The notes under the pieces were generated by a model. It ran no database searches. It was not told where the DNA came from and saw only the letters and a list, made by a program, of their open reading frames with translations. Source: Pelomonas sp039929605 (GTDB lineage: Bacteria > Pseudomonadota > Gammaproteobacteria > Burkholderiales > Burkholderiaceae_C). From it: DNA of 64,000 bases. The position numbers were made by a program, and so were the translations under genes. Every line of letters starts with the position of its first letter. Position 1 is the first letter of the stretch. Positions 1-8,581 of the stretch are shown in pieces. The stretch spans positions 1 to 64,000 of the forward strand of contig NZ_JBDSQX010000033.1 of NCBI RefSeq assembly GCF_039929605.1. Reading direction: 5' to 3'.

Positions 1-854
1 AAGTCCCCGCCCACCTTGAGCTGGAAGTAGTGGCTGCTGATCGGCGAGTCGCCCAGCGTGGCCATCTCCAGCGCGTTCTGCGGGTCGGCAAAGCGCTCCA
101 GGCCCCGCTCGCGCAGCGGGTTGAAGCTGACGATGCGCGCCCCGCGTTTGCGCGCCGCGCGCAGTTCGCCCAGCATGCGCGGGTGGTTGGTGCCGGGGTT
201 CTGGCCGAAGACGAGGATGCAGTCGGCCTGCTCGAAGTCCGCCAACGTCACCGTGCCCTTGCCGACGCCGACGGTCGGCTTCATCGCCGCGCCGCTGGGC
301 TCGTGGCACATGTTGGAGCAGTCGGGAAAGTTGTTGGTGCCGAACTCGCGCACGAACAACTGGTAGAGGAAGGCGGCCTCGTTGCTAGTGCGGCCCGAGG
401 TGTAGAAGATGGCTTCGTTCGGGCTCGGCAGCGCCCGCAGTTCGGCAGCGATCAGCGCGAAGGCGGCGTCCCAGGTCGTGCGCTGATAACGGTCGGTCTC
501 GGCGTCATAAAGCATGGGCGCGGTGAGCCGGCCAGTGGCTTCCAGTTCGTAGTCCGACGCCTCGGCCCATTCGGCCAACGTCTTCGCGCCGATGACCTCC
601 GGCGTCGCCCGCCGCGCGGTGGCCTCGGCGGCCACCGCCTTGGCGCCGTTCTCGCAGAACTCGAAAGTCGAGCGATGGTCCCGGTCCGGCCAAGCGCAGC
701 CGGGGCAGTCGAAACCATCCGTCTGGTTGGCGTGCAGCAGGGTCTTCGCGCCCTTCACGGCCACGCCCTGCTCGTTCAAATGCTTGGCCACGCTCTTCAG
801 CGCGCCCCAGCCACCGGCGGGGCCGTCGTACAGCTCGATCTTCCGTTCGCTCAT
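1..854 (-). CDS. FdhF/YdeP-family molybdopterin oxidoreductase, N-terminal part (cut by window edge)
   Basis: The reading frame starts at ATG 854 and runs off the left edge after 284 codons, so only the N-terminal third to half of a roughly 750-residue family is present. The protein begins MSERKIELYDGPAGGWGALK and contains GFDCPGCAWPD, then TSGRTSNEAAFLYQLFVREF, NMCHEPSG and FGQNPGTNHPRM. These are typical of FdhF/YdeP-type molybdopterin oxidoreductases, which resemble formate dehydrogenase alpha subunits and bind bis-MGD. The CPGC pair is the family signature near the N-terminus. The physiological substrate of this group is generally unknown; YdeP of E. coli is linked to acid resistance. No partner subunit is visible on this side. 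The family call is firm, the substrate is not known. Confidence 0.85.
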   Translation of the reverse strand, partial: MSERKIELYDGPAGGWGALKSVAKHLNEQGVAVKGAKTLLHANQTDGFDCPGCAWPDRDHRSTFEFCENGAKAVAAEATARRATPEVIGAKTLAEWAEASDYELEATGRLTAPMLYDAETDRYQRTTWDAAFALIAAELRALPSPNEAIFYTSGRTSNEAAFLYQLFVREFGTNNFPDCSNMCHEPSGAAMKPTVGVGKGTVTLADFEQADCILVFGQNPGTNHPRMLGELRAARKRGARIVSFNPLRERGLERFADPQNALEMATLGDSPISSHYFQLKVGGD

Positions 855-1136
855 GGCGGGGCAGCCTAGCACTGCGTTCCGCTCGGTACATGCATTGGTC
901 AACGGTGCTGGCGGCGGTGGCGCCTGAGCAGCCGCGCCGACGATGTCCGCACTTCATGACGAACAGTGCGGGTCGATGGCTTTCAGGCTGATTGCTGACA
1001 GCCAGAGCTTGTCTGGATATTCGCGAATGTCTTAAACGGAAACACGCGAGCAATAGCGATCGGCGGATCGATCTGTAGCTGGAGCTTGCACCCCATCGGA
1101 GTGCAGGCCCAAGCCACTACCGAGCAACTCTGTTAC
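855..1136. other. intergenic, left flank of Thoeris island
   Basis: About 280 bp without a supported gene. The G+C content drops from the oxidoreductase side toward the Thoeris genes, so the edge of the acquired segment probably lies here. No tRNA, integrase or flanking direct repeat could be seen by eye. Confidence 0.5.
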
Positions 1137-1607
1137 TTACTGCGCAATCGCAGCTTCGACCCAGACCGAAAGGTTCTTTGCGATGTCGTTGTATGCATCA
1201 TCTGACTTCGGGTCGTAGACCTTGGGAACAAATGAGACTCCGTTACGTGAGAGTCCGAGGCCTACAAAGGGATTAGTGCCCTTGGTGCAGGTTCCCGACT
1301 TCGGGTCCTTGAGGTTGTGCACATGGATTCCCAGCACACCTTTGCCATCCTTCACCGCCTTCTTTATTTCGTACTTAACCCACTTCCGGCTCGCGGTCTC
1401 GGTACCGATCAGCACCACCACGCAAGACTTGCCGCCGATGTTGTCGTCAATCCACTTCTCGACAGATGCATCGCTCTTCTTCAGGTCCTCCCATGTATTC
1501 GGCGAAACTGGCTCATTACCCTCGATAACTCCCATATTTCTGACCTGTTGGACCCGAAATACGTCATTGTTAAAATGAAAACTATAGAATATTTTGCGTT
1601 TAGCCAT
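1137..1607 (-). CDS. thsB: Thoeris protein ThsB, TIR-like (MTH538/DUF1863) domain
   Basis: A 156-residue single-domain protein that starts MAKRKIFYSFHFNNDVFRV, the usual opening of MTH538-type TIR-like domains (a beta strand followed by the SFHF turn). It continues with CVVVLIGTETASRKWVKYEI, where Glu80 is the likely catalytic glutamate, and VLGIHVHNLKD. In the Thoeris system ThsB senses phage infection and makes a cyclic ADP-ribose isomer from NAD+ that activates ThsA. The start codon lies two bases after the thsA stop, so the two genes are translated as one unit in the order thsA-thsB. The DNA is clearly less GC-rich than the chromosome around it, which suggests horizontal acquisition. The family call rests on motif recognition plus its partner and is strong. 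Confidence 0.9.
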   Translation of the reverse strand: MAKRKIFYSFHFNNDVFRVQQVRNMGVIEGNEPVSPNTWEDLKKSDASVEKWIDDNIGGKSCVVVLIGTETASRKWVKYEIKKAVKDGKGVLGIHVHNLKDPKSGTCTKGTNPFVGLGLSRNGVSFVPKVYDPKSDDAYNDIAKNLSVWVEAAIAQ

Positions 1608-1609
1608 GA

Positions 1610-3049
1610 TTATTTATTCAGATACTGGAGGATGTGGACAATCTTCTTAATGAGGTCTGGGTGATCGATATTTTTATTGCCTAATTCCTTCACAAGAGAA
1701 ACTATCCCGGGGGTGCGACCGTAAATCGTCTTGGATGACGCCATGACCTTATTGAAGAGCGTCTCGGCCGCATACCCAGTGACTCCGATGGGGATTGGCA
1801 CTAGACCACGCTCAATTGCAATCTCAAACTCCCGAATGACGCCATTGGCTTCGATAATCGTCTTCTCTGGACCGATCTTGTTGCCGAAGATGAAGATGGC
1901 GATTCCTCCGAGCGAAATCATGCGTTGTCGGTACTGCTCCCAAAGCATTGGAAGTTGTTTCGCATCCTTTGCGAACTGGGGGAATGGCCTCATCACTAAC
2001 TGATCTTCGGAATATTTCTCGGGTGAAGCGTAGATGGCTTCAAGTGCTCCGTTGATAACGGCACTACCAATCCCCCAGCCGAATCCGTTCACAACACGGA
2101 AGTTCGCTCTCACCAAAGCGGCGGACATGTTGTGGACAAACTGCTGCGCAGCGGGCCGATCCCAAGCTCCGAATTCTTCCGCACTGCCCGAAATAAACAC
2201 TGTTCGCTTGCGAAATCTGACTTCAATCTCTTCAAGAATTTTTTGAATCTCGCTGTAATCGTCGATCAGCAAGGTCTGGATACCGAAGCGCTTAAGGTCT
2301 GCGATTCGAAGTTCGAGCTTACGATTTCGATATGCCGCCGCATTCTTCTTCTCGCGTGACACACCCTTGTCTTTTTTCATGAAGCAGTAATGCTGCTTCT
2401 TGTCGGCGTCAGGACTGACGTATAAGCGGCTTAATACGTAATCTAGATTCGGATCACTGAAGCTGAAGCCGATAAACAGGAATGTCTTTGAAACGAGGTC
2501 GCCGCTGAGTGCCGTAATGAACCTTGCATGCGTATCGTGATAGCGCTCGTATTGTTGCTTTGAGAGAATAGCTTGACCGGGTTCCGTTACGTCTCCATGC
2601 ATCTTGTAAACGACTGCGTCACGCTTCGGTCGCGTGTGGTTGAGTTGTTTTACGCTGTGCTTGATGTCTGCGATCTTGAAGGCCGCCTTCAGTGCGTCCT
2701 CGATCAGGCTGTCATAGTTTGTGGTCCAGTAGGTTCGAATCGGCAGTCTGGCCAAAATGCTATGCGAAGACGACGGTTCCGCTTGCGCCGAGAACTCTTC
2801 AAGAATTTTCCGCGCCAAGCCAGCGTTCGACTGACGCTCATTGACATGAAACTGAGCAAGAGAGATCAGGTCGTGCTCAAACTTAATGTCAAGACCAAGC
2901 TCCGTAGCTATATCTCGTAAGAGTTCTGGCCAATCCACATACCCAGCGTTTTTTGACATCCCAGCGCCGGCGAACACCGCTACGTTGTTCTCCTCGAGAT
3001 CCTTGACGAATAGTTTTATGAATGCTTCTATCGGCGGGCTGAAGATCAT
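1610..3049 (-). CDS. thsA: Thoeris protein ThsA, SIR2 NADase plus C-terminal SLOG (STALD) domain
   Basis: ThsA is the effector of type I Thoeris: its SIR2 domain destroys NAD+ after its SLOG domain binds the cyclic ADP-ribose signal made by ThsB. With the start at ATG 3049 the protein has 479 residues, close to the characterised B. cereus ThsA. A longer frame extends to 3193, but its extra 48 residues have no domain character. The SIR2 part shows FAGAGMS (26-32), TTNYD with Asn111, and MHGD with His151, matching the catalytic Asn/His positions known in ThsA. GFSFSDPNLDYVL closes the SIR2 fold. The second half has VFISGSAEEFGAWD, VNGFGWGIGSAVINGAL and LWEQYRQRMISLGGIAIF, the SLOG fold linked to SIR2 and TIR systems. 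All catalytic residues that can be checked are intact. Confidence 0.93.
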   Translation of the reverse strand: MIFSPPIEAFIKLFVKDLEENNVAVFAGAGMSKNAGYVDWPELLRDIATELGLDIKFEHDLISLAQFHVNERQSNAGLARKILEEFSAQAEPSSSHSILARLPIRTYWTTNYDSLIEDALKAAFKIADIKHSVKQLNHTRPKRDAVVYKMHGDVTEPGQAILSKQQYERYHDTHARFITALSGDLVSKTFLFIGFSFSDPNLDYVLSRLYVSPDADKKQHYCFMKKDKGVSREKKNAAAYRNRKLELRIADLKRFGIQTLLIDDYSEIQKILEEIEVRFRKRTVFISGSAEEFGAWDRPAAQQFVHNMSAALVRANFRVVNGFGWGIGSAVINGALEAIYASPEKYSEDQLVMRPFPQFAKDAKQLPMLWEQYRQRMISLGGIAIFIFGNKIGPEKTIIEANGVIREFEIAIERGLVPIPIGVTGYAAETLFNKVMASSKTIYGRTPGIVSLVKELGNKNIDHPDLIKKIVHILQYLNK

Positions 3050-3215
3050 CTTGACTTTCGAGTGGAGCAGTTCAACCGCTGCCAAACAAACTCTATACAC
3101 TGCTAGGGAGAAGGTGCAGGTGGAAACCCTCCTTTCGAAAATATGTGAATAGTGCCATCGCGTTCCAAATATCAGCATGAGCATGCACCGCAATCACCGG
3201 AGTGAGGGCAGCAGC

Positions 3216-3689
3216 GTGAACACGATGTGTGCTCGCCTCCGCGCCACCCTGGGTCTGTACCTGTGTCTCGCCCTCGTCGCCTGCAGTGAGGTCGCCAACG
3301 GCCCCGGCATGATCAGCCAGCGCATCGGCGATCTGGTGCGTGACCCGGGCGCGAAAGAGGTGGACCTCGGCAAGCTGACGAGCTTCGGCTGGGACCGCTT
3401 CGTCTTCTTCAAGCCCGGCACCAGGCGCGAAGAGATCTGCGACTTCATCGGCGCCAACCGCAACTCCTGCGGCCGCATCGTCCGCTACACCGTCGTGCCG
3501 GAGGACTGCGTGGCCCTCGCCTTTGCACTGGACGACCGGCTGACCCACACCGAACTGCACGCGCTGGCCAACGGCCGCTTCGACTTCACACCACCGCCTG
3601 CGGGCCAGCCCCGCTCGGCCGCCGTCTTCCGCATCCGCCGCGAGACCTCGCCCAACGGGCCGGACCGCGCCTGGCTGGAACCCAAGTGA
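3216..3689 (+). CDS. small predicted lipoprotein of unknown function
   Basis: A 157-residue protein beginning, if the GTG at 3216 is used, VNTMCARLRATLGLYLCLALVACSEV. It has a short hydrophobic signal ending in a lipobox (LVAC), so it is probably a membrane-anchored lipoprotein. The GTG is preferred because GAGGG lies about seven bases upstream; ATGs at 3177, 3183 and 3225 are alternatives. The mature part carries two cysteines (EEICDFIGANRNSCGRIV) that could form a disulfide, and has no family I recognise. It ends two bases before the ATG of a truncated response-regulator copy, so it was probably once the first gene of a two-component operon. It may therefore have been an accessory sensor lipoprotein; that is inference. 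Confidence 0.65.
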   Translation: MNTMCARLRATLGLYLCLALVACSEVANGPGMISQRIGDLVRDPGAKEVDLGKLTSFGWDRFVFFKPGTRREEICDFIGANRNSCGRIVRYTVVPEDCVALAFALDDRLTHTELHALANGRFDFTPPPAGQPRSAAVFRIRRETSPNGPDRAWLEPK

Positions 3690-3691
3690 AC

Positions 3692-3808
3692 ATGCGACGA
3701 GTTCTGATCATCGACCACCACCCGGCGTAGGCCGGGCGCTGGAGCTGCTGCTGTCCCTGCACGACATCGAGGCCAGCGTCGCGGTGAGCCCCGAGGCGGG
3801 CCTGGCCT
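3692..3808 (+). pseudogene. truncated response-regulator N-terminus (paralogue of the regulator at 5877)
   Basis: The sequence starts ATG CGA CGA GTT CTG ATC ATC GAC and would encode MRRVLIID. It then resumes, after a one-base deletion that creates an in-frame TAG, as ALELLLSLHDIEASVA. The same protein sequence opens the intact regulator at 5877 (MRRVLIIDDHPGVCQALELL). Similarity at DNA level is high but not perfect (several silent differences) and stops abruptly near 3808. This is therefore a decayed, truncated copy of a related receiver domain, not a recent exact duplication. It lies directly behind the lipoprotein gene. Confidence 0.85.
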
Positions 3809-3855
3809 GTTGGATACGCGGCGTCGGCCATCTTGCGTGTGTCCTGAAGGGCAGT

Positions 3856-4887
3856 TCAGTGCAGTTCGGACGGCGCGCCGCAGCACTTCTTGAACTTCTT
3901 GCCGCTGCCGCAGGGGCAAGGCTCGTTGCGGCCCACCTTGGTGCTCATCCGTTTCGCCACGTGCTGCTCGGCCACGGCCTGCCGCAGCGGCAGCCAGAAG
4001 GCATGGATGCGCATCAGGCTCTCCTCAATCTGCGCAGCCAGCGCCGCGCGCTGCGCGGGTGTGCGGGTCAGCTCGTCCTGGTCGGCCGAGAACTCGTCTG
4101 CGCCCAGCAAACCAATGGGCCGGTACCAGCGTGAGCCGTCCGGGTGGTTGAACAGCGCTTGCCACGCCGCCTGGCTGAGCTTGACGCCTTCGGTGAACCC
4201 GTAAGCCCACATTTCCGCGTCTTCAAACTCGCCCGCAGCGCCGTAATGAACCGTGGGCCAGAAGGGCACCAGCACCGGCGGGCGGTGCTCAAAGCCAGAC
4301 ACGATGCTGTTGAAGTGGCGCATCACCAAACCCAGCAGGTGGTTGGCTTGATGCATGCCGTCCACAGGCGGCGGCATGGCGCCGCCCGCCTGGCCCCACA
4401 CCCGGGGCAGCCACTGGCTGGGCATCACCGTTTGCGGCCCAATCGCCAGGGCGTGCAGAAAGCCGTCGAGCGTGTCCAGCGTCATGCTCTCGTCGGCATC
4501 CAAGGCCAGCAGAACGCTTTCCAGTTCGTCCAGTTCCTCGTCTGCCAGTGGCGTCATCATGTCGTGTACGCCGCCCGGCAGAGGGGGATGGCTAGCGTGC
4601 CCCTGATGGCGCATCAGCTCGGGCTCGGCTTTCTTGGCTGCCTGCTGGGCGACGGTCACAAAGCTGTGAACGCCGTCGGTCTCAATCGCCGCCATGGCCG
4701 CTGCCAATGCGGCGGTGTCGGTTTCAAACGCCTCGTGCCACACCGTGGACGTGCGCAGTTCGTCCTCGATCTCCAGAATCCAGGGCTCGCCCGCGCCACG
4801 GTAGATCTCGATGCGCAGCGTGTGCCCGTCGGCGCTGTGGGTTCGACACAGCGGCGAGTAGATGAGTTGGGTGTCGTCGTCGGTCAT
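3856..4887 (-). CDS. UPF0149 (YecA-like) protein with C-terminal SEC-C zinc motif
   Basis: A 343-residue protein. The first ~110 residues are an extension starting MTDDDTQLIYSPLCRTHSADG that I do not recognise. The middle is a UPF0149/YecA domain: LADEELDELESVLLALD, then LDGFLHALAIGPQTVMPSQW and GLVMRHFNSI. The C-terminus is a SEC-C motif, GRNEPCPCGSGKKFKKCCG, with the four ligands that bind one zinc in SecA and YecA proteins. YecA-type proteins associate with ribosomes or SecA; the role here is unknown. The start ATG overlaps the stop of the broken DUF1016 gene upstream (ATGA), so the two were co-translated. It sits in a segment that separates a truncated regulator from its intact paralogue. 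Confidence 0.85.
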   Translation of the reverse strand: MTDDDTQLIYSPLCRTHSADGHTLRIEIYRGAGEPWILEIEDELRTSTVWHEAFETDTAALAAAMAAIETDGVHSFVTVAQQAAKKAEPELMRHQGHASHPPLPGGVHDMMTPLADEELDELESVLLALDADESMTLDTLDGFLHALAIGPQTVMPSQWLPRVWGQAGGAMPPPVDGMHQANHLLGLVMRHFNSIVSGFEHRPPVLVPFWPTVHYGAAGEFEDAEMWAYGFTEGVKLSQAAWQALFNHPDGSRWYRPIGLLGADEFSADQDELTRTPAQRAALAAQIEESLMRIHAFWLPLRQAVAEQHVAKRMSTKVGRNEPCPCGSGKKFKKCCGAPSELH

Positions 4888-5722
4888 GATTGTTTTTCAG
4901 TGCTGCCCAGGTGCCTCTGGGCTTCGATGTCTTCGCGGTCACGCTGCAGCTCCAGCCGCAGCTCTTCTTCGCTCGGCAGGATCAGGCGGTATTTGCTGGC
5001 GAAGAGTTGTTCGCTGCCATTGAGCACGGAGTAGCGCGCCACCGATTTGTCTTTGCTGCCGCACAGCAGGATGCCCACGGTCGGGTTGTCACCCTCGCCC
5101 CCCTCGCAGCTCGTCATACATGCGCACATACATGTCCATCTGGCCCACGTCCTGGTGCATCAAGGGCCCGGTCTTCAGGTCGATCAGCACAAAGCACTTG
5201 AGCAGGTAGTTGTAGAACACCAGATCGATGTAGAAGTCCTGCGTCTCGGTGCTGATGCGCTGCTGGCGGGAGACAAACGCGAAGCCCTTGCCCAGCTCCA
5301 TCAGGAACAGCTGCAGCTTGTAGCAGCAGGCGGTAGTGTGTCCAGCTCAATTCGCGACGCAGCGCGTCGCGAATTGGGAATGCTTGATAGAACCCGCGCA
5401 TGTGGCGCAGATTGCTGGCGTCAAAACCGCGCCCAAACTCCGCCGACAACGCCTGCCCCAACTGCGGCAACAAGCGCTGCCCATAAGCCGCTCGCAGCGC
5501 CCCGCCTTGCTCGAACTCCACGATATGCCGCCCGATGTGCCAGCAGGTCTGCACCTGCACCACGTCCACCGCTCGCAGCACCTGCTGGTGTGCATCGGCA
5601 ATCAGCTGGCGAAGGGTGCCCAGCAAGGGCGTCAGGCCCTCGGCGGCAGTGCTGGCTTCACCGGCTTTCTTGAGCTGCCGAGGGGCGGAAGCCGAGTCGT
5701 AGGTTTGCTTGGTTGAGGGCAT
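4884..5722 (-). pseudogene. DUF1016 / YhcG-type PDDEXK nuclease gene, internally deleted and frameshifted
   Basis: Read from ATG 5722, the N-terminal DUF1016 part is clear: VQTCWHIGRHIVEFEQGG, QLGQALSAEFGRGFDASNLR, ELSWTHYRLLL. Near 5320 the sequence jumps, out of frame, to ELGKGFAFVSRQQRISTETQ and FYIDLVFYNYLLKCFVLIDL, the PDDEXK nuclease part. About a hundred residues normally found between these are missing. A second shift occurs at a run of six G near 5105: one G fewer would restore reading into EGDNPTVGILLCGSKD and the family C-terminus. YhcG proteins are predicted nucleases found in restriction loci and as solitary genes. With an internal deletion plus a shift, this copy cannot make the full protein. 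A perfect 13-bp inverted repeat (5348-5376) lies close to the deletion junction. Confidence 0.88.
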
Positions 5723-5876
5723 GGGGCAGCGCTGGGGAACTGTCGCGATTCTGGCTTGGCGCAGTGAGCGCAGCCGCCAATGCGGGCCGCTATCCTCGCC
5801 GCATGCATCTCTGCCTCCCCACCTGCAACAACATCGCCAAAGGATCGCGCCTGATGCGGCCGGCGCCCACGCAGCC

Positions 5877-7217
5877 ATGAGGCGCGTCCTCATCATCGAC
5901 GACCACCCCGGCGTGTGCCAGGCGCTGGAGCTGTTGCTGTCCCTGCACGACATCGAAGCCAGCGTCGCGGCCAGCCCAGCAGAAGGCCTGGCGCTGCTGG
6001 AGACGCGGCCGTTCGGACTGGTCATCCAGGACATGAACTTCACGGCCGACACGACCTCGGGCGAGGAAGGCGAGTCCCTCTTCCGCGCCATCCGCGCCAA
6101 GCGGCCGGACCTGCCCATCATCCTGCTGACCGCCTGGACGCGGCTGGACGCGGCGGTGGCACTCGTCAAAGCCGGCGCGGCGGACTACCTGGCCAAGCCG
6201 TGGGACGACGCCAAGCTCGTGGCCACCGTGGAGAACCTGCTGGAGCTGGGCGAGGCCAACCGCGAGATCGCGCAGCTGCGCGAGGCCCGGCGCGAGCGGC
6301 GTGCGGCGCTGGGGCGGCGCTACAACCTGGCCGGTGTCGTGTTCGGCTCGGACGCGACGGCCAATCTGCTGGAGCTGGCCGGCCAGATCGCCGCCGCGCC
6401 GGTGCCGGTGCTCATCACCGGGCCCAACGGCGCGGGCAAGGAGCGCATCGCGGCCTTCGTGCATGCGAACTCGGCGGGCAAGGACGGCCCCTTCGTCGCA
6501 TTGAACTGCGGCGCGTTGCCGGCCGATCTCATCGAGGCCGAACTCTTCGGCAGCGACAGCGGCGCCTACACCGGCGCGGCCAAGGCGCGGGTGGGCCGCT
6601 TCGAGGCGGCGGACGGCGGCACGTTGTTCCTGGACGAGATCGGCAACCTGCCGCTGGCCGGCCAGGTGAAGCTGCTGCGCGTGCTGGAGACGGGCCAGTT
6701 CGAGCGCCTGGGCAGCAGCAAGACGCGCCAGACCCGCGTACGCGTGCTGAGCGCGACGAATGCGGACCTGCGCGCGATGGTCAAGACCGGCGCCTTCCGC
6801 GAGGACTTGTTCTACCGCCTCAACCTCATCGAGCTGAAGCTGCCGCCACTGGCCGAGCGGCGCGACGACGTGTTGCCGTTAGCCGAGCACTTCCTGGCCG
6901 GCCGCGCACGCCTGGGCGAAGCCGCACGCGAGGCGCTGCTGGCCCACCGCTGGCCCGGCAATGTGCGCGAGCTGAAGAACGCCGTTGAGCGCGCGGCGCT
7001 GCTGTGCGGGGGCGGCGAGATCACGCCGTCCTTACTCGGGCTGGACGATGCGGCCAGCAACGGCAGCGGCTATCGCAATCTGGATGAGCCGAGCCGCGAG
7101 GCCGTCATGGCGGCGCTGGCCACGGCGGGTGGCATCGTCAGCCGCGCGGCGACGCAGCTCGGCCTGTCGCGCCAGGCGCTGTACCGGCGACTGGAGCGTT
7201 ACGGGATTTCATCTTGA
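5877..7217 (+). CDS. sigma-54-dependent response regulator, NtrC family
   Basis: A 446-residue regulator from ATG 5877. Residues 1-125 form the receiver: LIIDDH, phospho-acceptor Asp52 in VIQDMNF, the LLTAW threonine and the DYLAKPW lysine. The AAA+ domain follows with a Walker A-like GPNGAGKE, the sigma-54 contact loop as GAYTGA instead of GAFTGA, and Walker B GTLFLDEIGN. The C-terminus carries a Fis-type helix-turn-helix, AATQLGLSRQALYRRLERYG. It would activate sigma-54 promoters when phosphorylated by the kinase encoded directly downstream, whose TTG start overlaps this gene's stop codon. The receiver has an insert after the phosphorylation site (FTADTTSGEEGESLFRAI), a feature of one NtrC subgroup. 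Target genes are not evident. Confidence 0.93.
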   Translation: MRRVLIIDDHPGVCQALELLLSLHDIEASVAASPAEGLALLETRPFGLVIQDMNFTADTTSGEEGESLFRAIRAKRPDLPIILLTAWTRLDAAVALVKAGAADYLAKPWDDAKLVATVENLLELGEANREIAQLREARRERRAALGRRYNLAGVVFGSDATANLLELAGQIAAAPVPVLITGPNGAGKERIAAFVHANSAGKDGPFVALNCGALPADLIEAELFGSDSGAYTGAAKARVGRFEAADGGTLFLDEIGNLPLAGQVKLLRVLETGQFERLGSSKTRQTRVRVLSATNADLRAMVKTGAFREDLFYRLNLIELKLPPLAERRDDVLPLAEHFLAGRARLGEAAREALLAHRWPGNVRELKNAVERAALLCGGGEITPSLLGLDDAASNGSGYRNLDEPSREAVMAALATAGGIVSRAATQLGLSRQALYRRLERYGISS

Positions 7218-8581
7218 CCTTGTCGCTGCGCGCCCGCGCCCTGCTGGCACTCGCCACGGCGGCCGTCGTGCCGCCGATGGTCATCCTCGGCGTGCGCCGA
7301 ATGGGGCTGGAATCGGGCACGGCGCTCGCCGTCGCCGTGCTGGTGATGCTGCCGCTGCTCGCCTGGTTGGCCGCCGCCTGGCTGGCCCCGCTGCTGCGGC
7401 TGACGCGCGCGCTGGAGGGCGCCGTGCTGAGCTACCGCGATGGCGACTTCAGCCTCAACCTGGCGCCCGACGGCCCGCGTGAGCTGAGGGCGCTGACCCG
7501 CCTGCACGCCGACATGGGCACAGCCCTGCGCGAGCAGCGCCAGCACCTGGCCCAACGCGAGCTGCTGCTGGACACGGTGGTGCAGAACACGCCCGTCGCG
7601 CTGGTGCTGACGTCCCCCAGCGGCCGCATCGCCATCGCCAACCTGGCGGCGCGCCAGTTGCTGGGGGACGGCCGCAGCCTCGTCGGCCTGGACATGGCTG
7701 CCGTCATCGCGCCGCTGCCCGAGGCGCTGCGCGAGGCGCTGGCCAGCGAGGCGGACCAGCTCTTTGCCGTGACGCTGGAGAACGGAGTTGACAAGGGCGT
7801 GGAAGAGACCTTCCACCACAGCACGCGCGCCTTCCGCCTGCAGGGCCAGCCGCACCGGCTGCGGCTGCTGCGGCGCATGACGCGGGAGCTGTCTCGCACC
7901 GAGGTGGCGACGTGGAAGCGCGTCATCCGCGTGCTGAGCCACGAGCTGAACAACTCGCTGGCACCGATCTCGTCGCTGGCTCACAGCGGCGCGGAGCTGG
8001 CCCGGCGCGGCGACACGGAGCGGCTGCCGCAGGTGCTGGCCAGCATCGGCGAGCGGGCCGCGCATCTGCATGGCTTCCTGAGTGGCTACGCGAGCTTTGC
8101 CAAGCTGCCGAACCCGCGTCGCGAGGCGGTGGAGTGGGCGCCGTTCCTGAACCGCCTGGCCACGCTGGGCGAGTTCAACCTCGACGGTGAGGTGCCTGCG
8201 GAGCCGGGCTGGTTCGACGCGGCGCAGGTGGAGCAGGCGCTGCTGAACCTGATCAAGAACGCGCACGAGTCGGGCAGCGAGCCGGACGAGATCGCGCTGC
8301 GGCTGGCGCAGACTGCGGCCGAGCTGCGCATTGAGGTGCTGGACCGCGGCCCCGGCATGAGCGAGGCGGTGCTGGCGCAGGCGCTGCTGCCGTTTTATTC
8401 CACCAAGCGCTCCGAGCCCGGATCAAAACCTGGTAACCAAGGCGGCACCGGCCTGGGCCTGGCGCTGGCCCGTGAGATCGCCGAGGCGCATGACGGCCGC
8501 ATCGCGCTCGGCAACCGCGATGGCGGCGGCCTGCGCGTGGTGATCAGCTTGCCGAGATCAGGATTGCCGCCAGGCCGCTGA
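7214..8581 (+). CDS. NtrY-like membrane sensor histidine kinase
   Basis: A 455-residue kinase that starts at TTG 7214, overlapping the regulator's TGA. Two membrane helices lie near the N-terminus (ALLALATAAVVPPMVILGV and the stretch ending LAWLAAAWLAPLL), with little periplasmic sequence between. A HAMP-like linker and a PAS-like segment (LLLDTVVQNTPVALVLTS) come next. The H-box is RVLSHELNNSLAPI. The ATP-binding domain has the N-box NLIKNAHES, DRGPGMSE and GGTGLGLALAREI. It is the cognate partner of the upstream NtrC-type regulator by arrangement. Its last 38 bases overlap the 3' end of the convergent AEC transporter gene. Confidence 0.92.
   Translation: MTLSLRARALLALATAAVVPPMVILGVRRMGLESGTALAVAVLVMLPLLAWLAAAWLAPLLRLTRALEGAVLSYRDGDFSLNLAPDGPRELRALTRLHADMGTALREQRQHLAQRELLLDTVVQNTPVALVLTSPSGRIAIANLAARQLLGDGRSLVGLDMAAVIAPLPEALREALASEADQLFAVTLENGVDKGVEETFHHSTRAFRLQGQPHRLRLLRRMTRELSRTEVATWKRVIRVLSHELNNSLAPISSLAHSGAELARRGDTERLPQVLASIGERAAHLHGFLSGYASFAKLPNPRREAVEWAPFLNRLATLGEFNLDGEVPAEPGWFDAAQVEQALLNLIKNAHESGSEPDEIALRLAQTAAELRIEVLDRGPGMSEAVLAQALLPFYSTKRSEPGSKPGNQGGTGLGLALAREIAEAHDGRIALGNRDGGGLRVVISLPRSGLPPGR

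Noticed and set aside
3049..3193. Longer N-terminus for ThsA
   Set aside because: The extra 48 residues have no domain character, whereas the start at 3049 gives the usual family length and N-terminus.
5348..5376. Perfect 13-bp inverted repeat considered as a terminator or protein-binding site
   Set aside because: It lies within the coding remains of the DUF1016 gene (codons for RDALRRE) and has no T-run; it is noted only as a possible cause of the nearby deletion.
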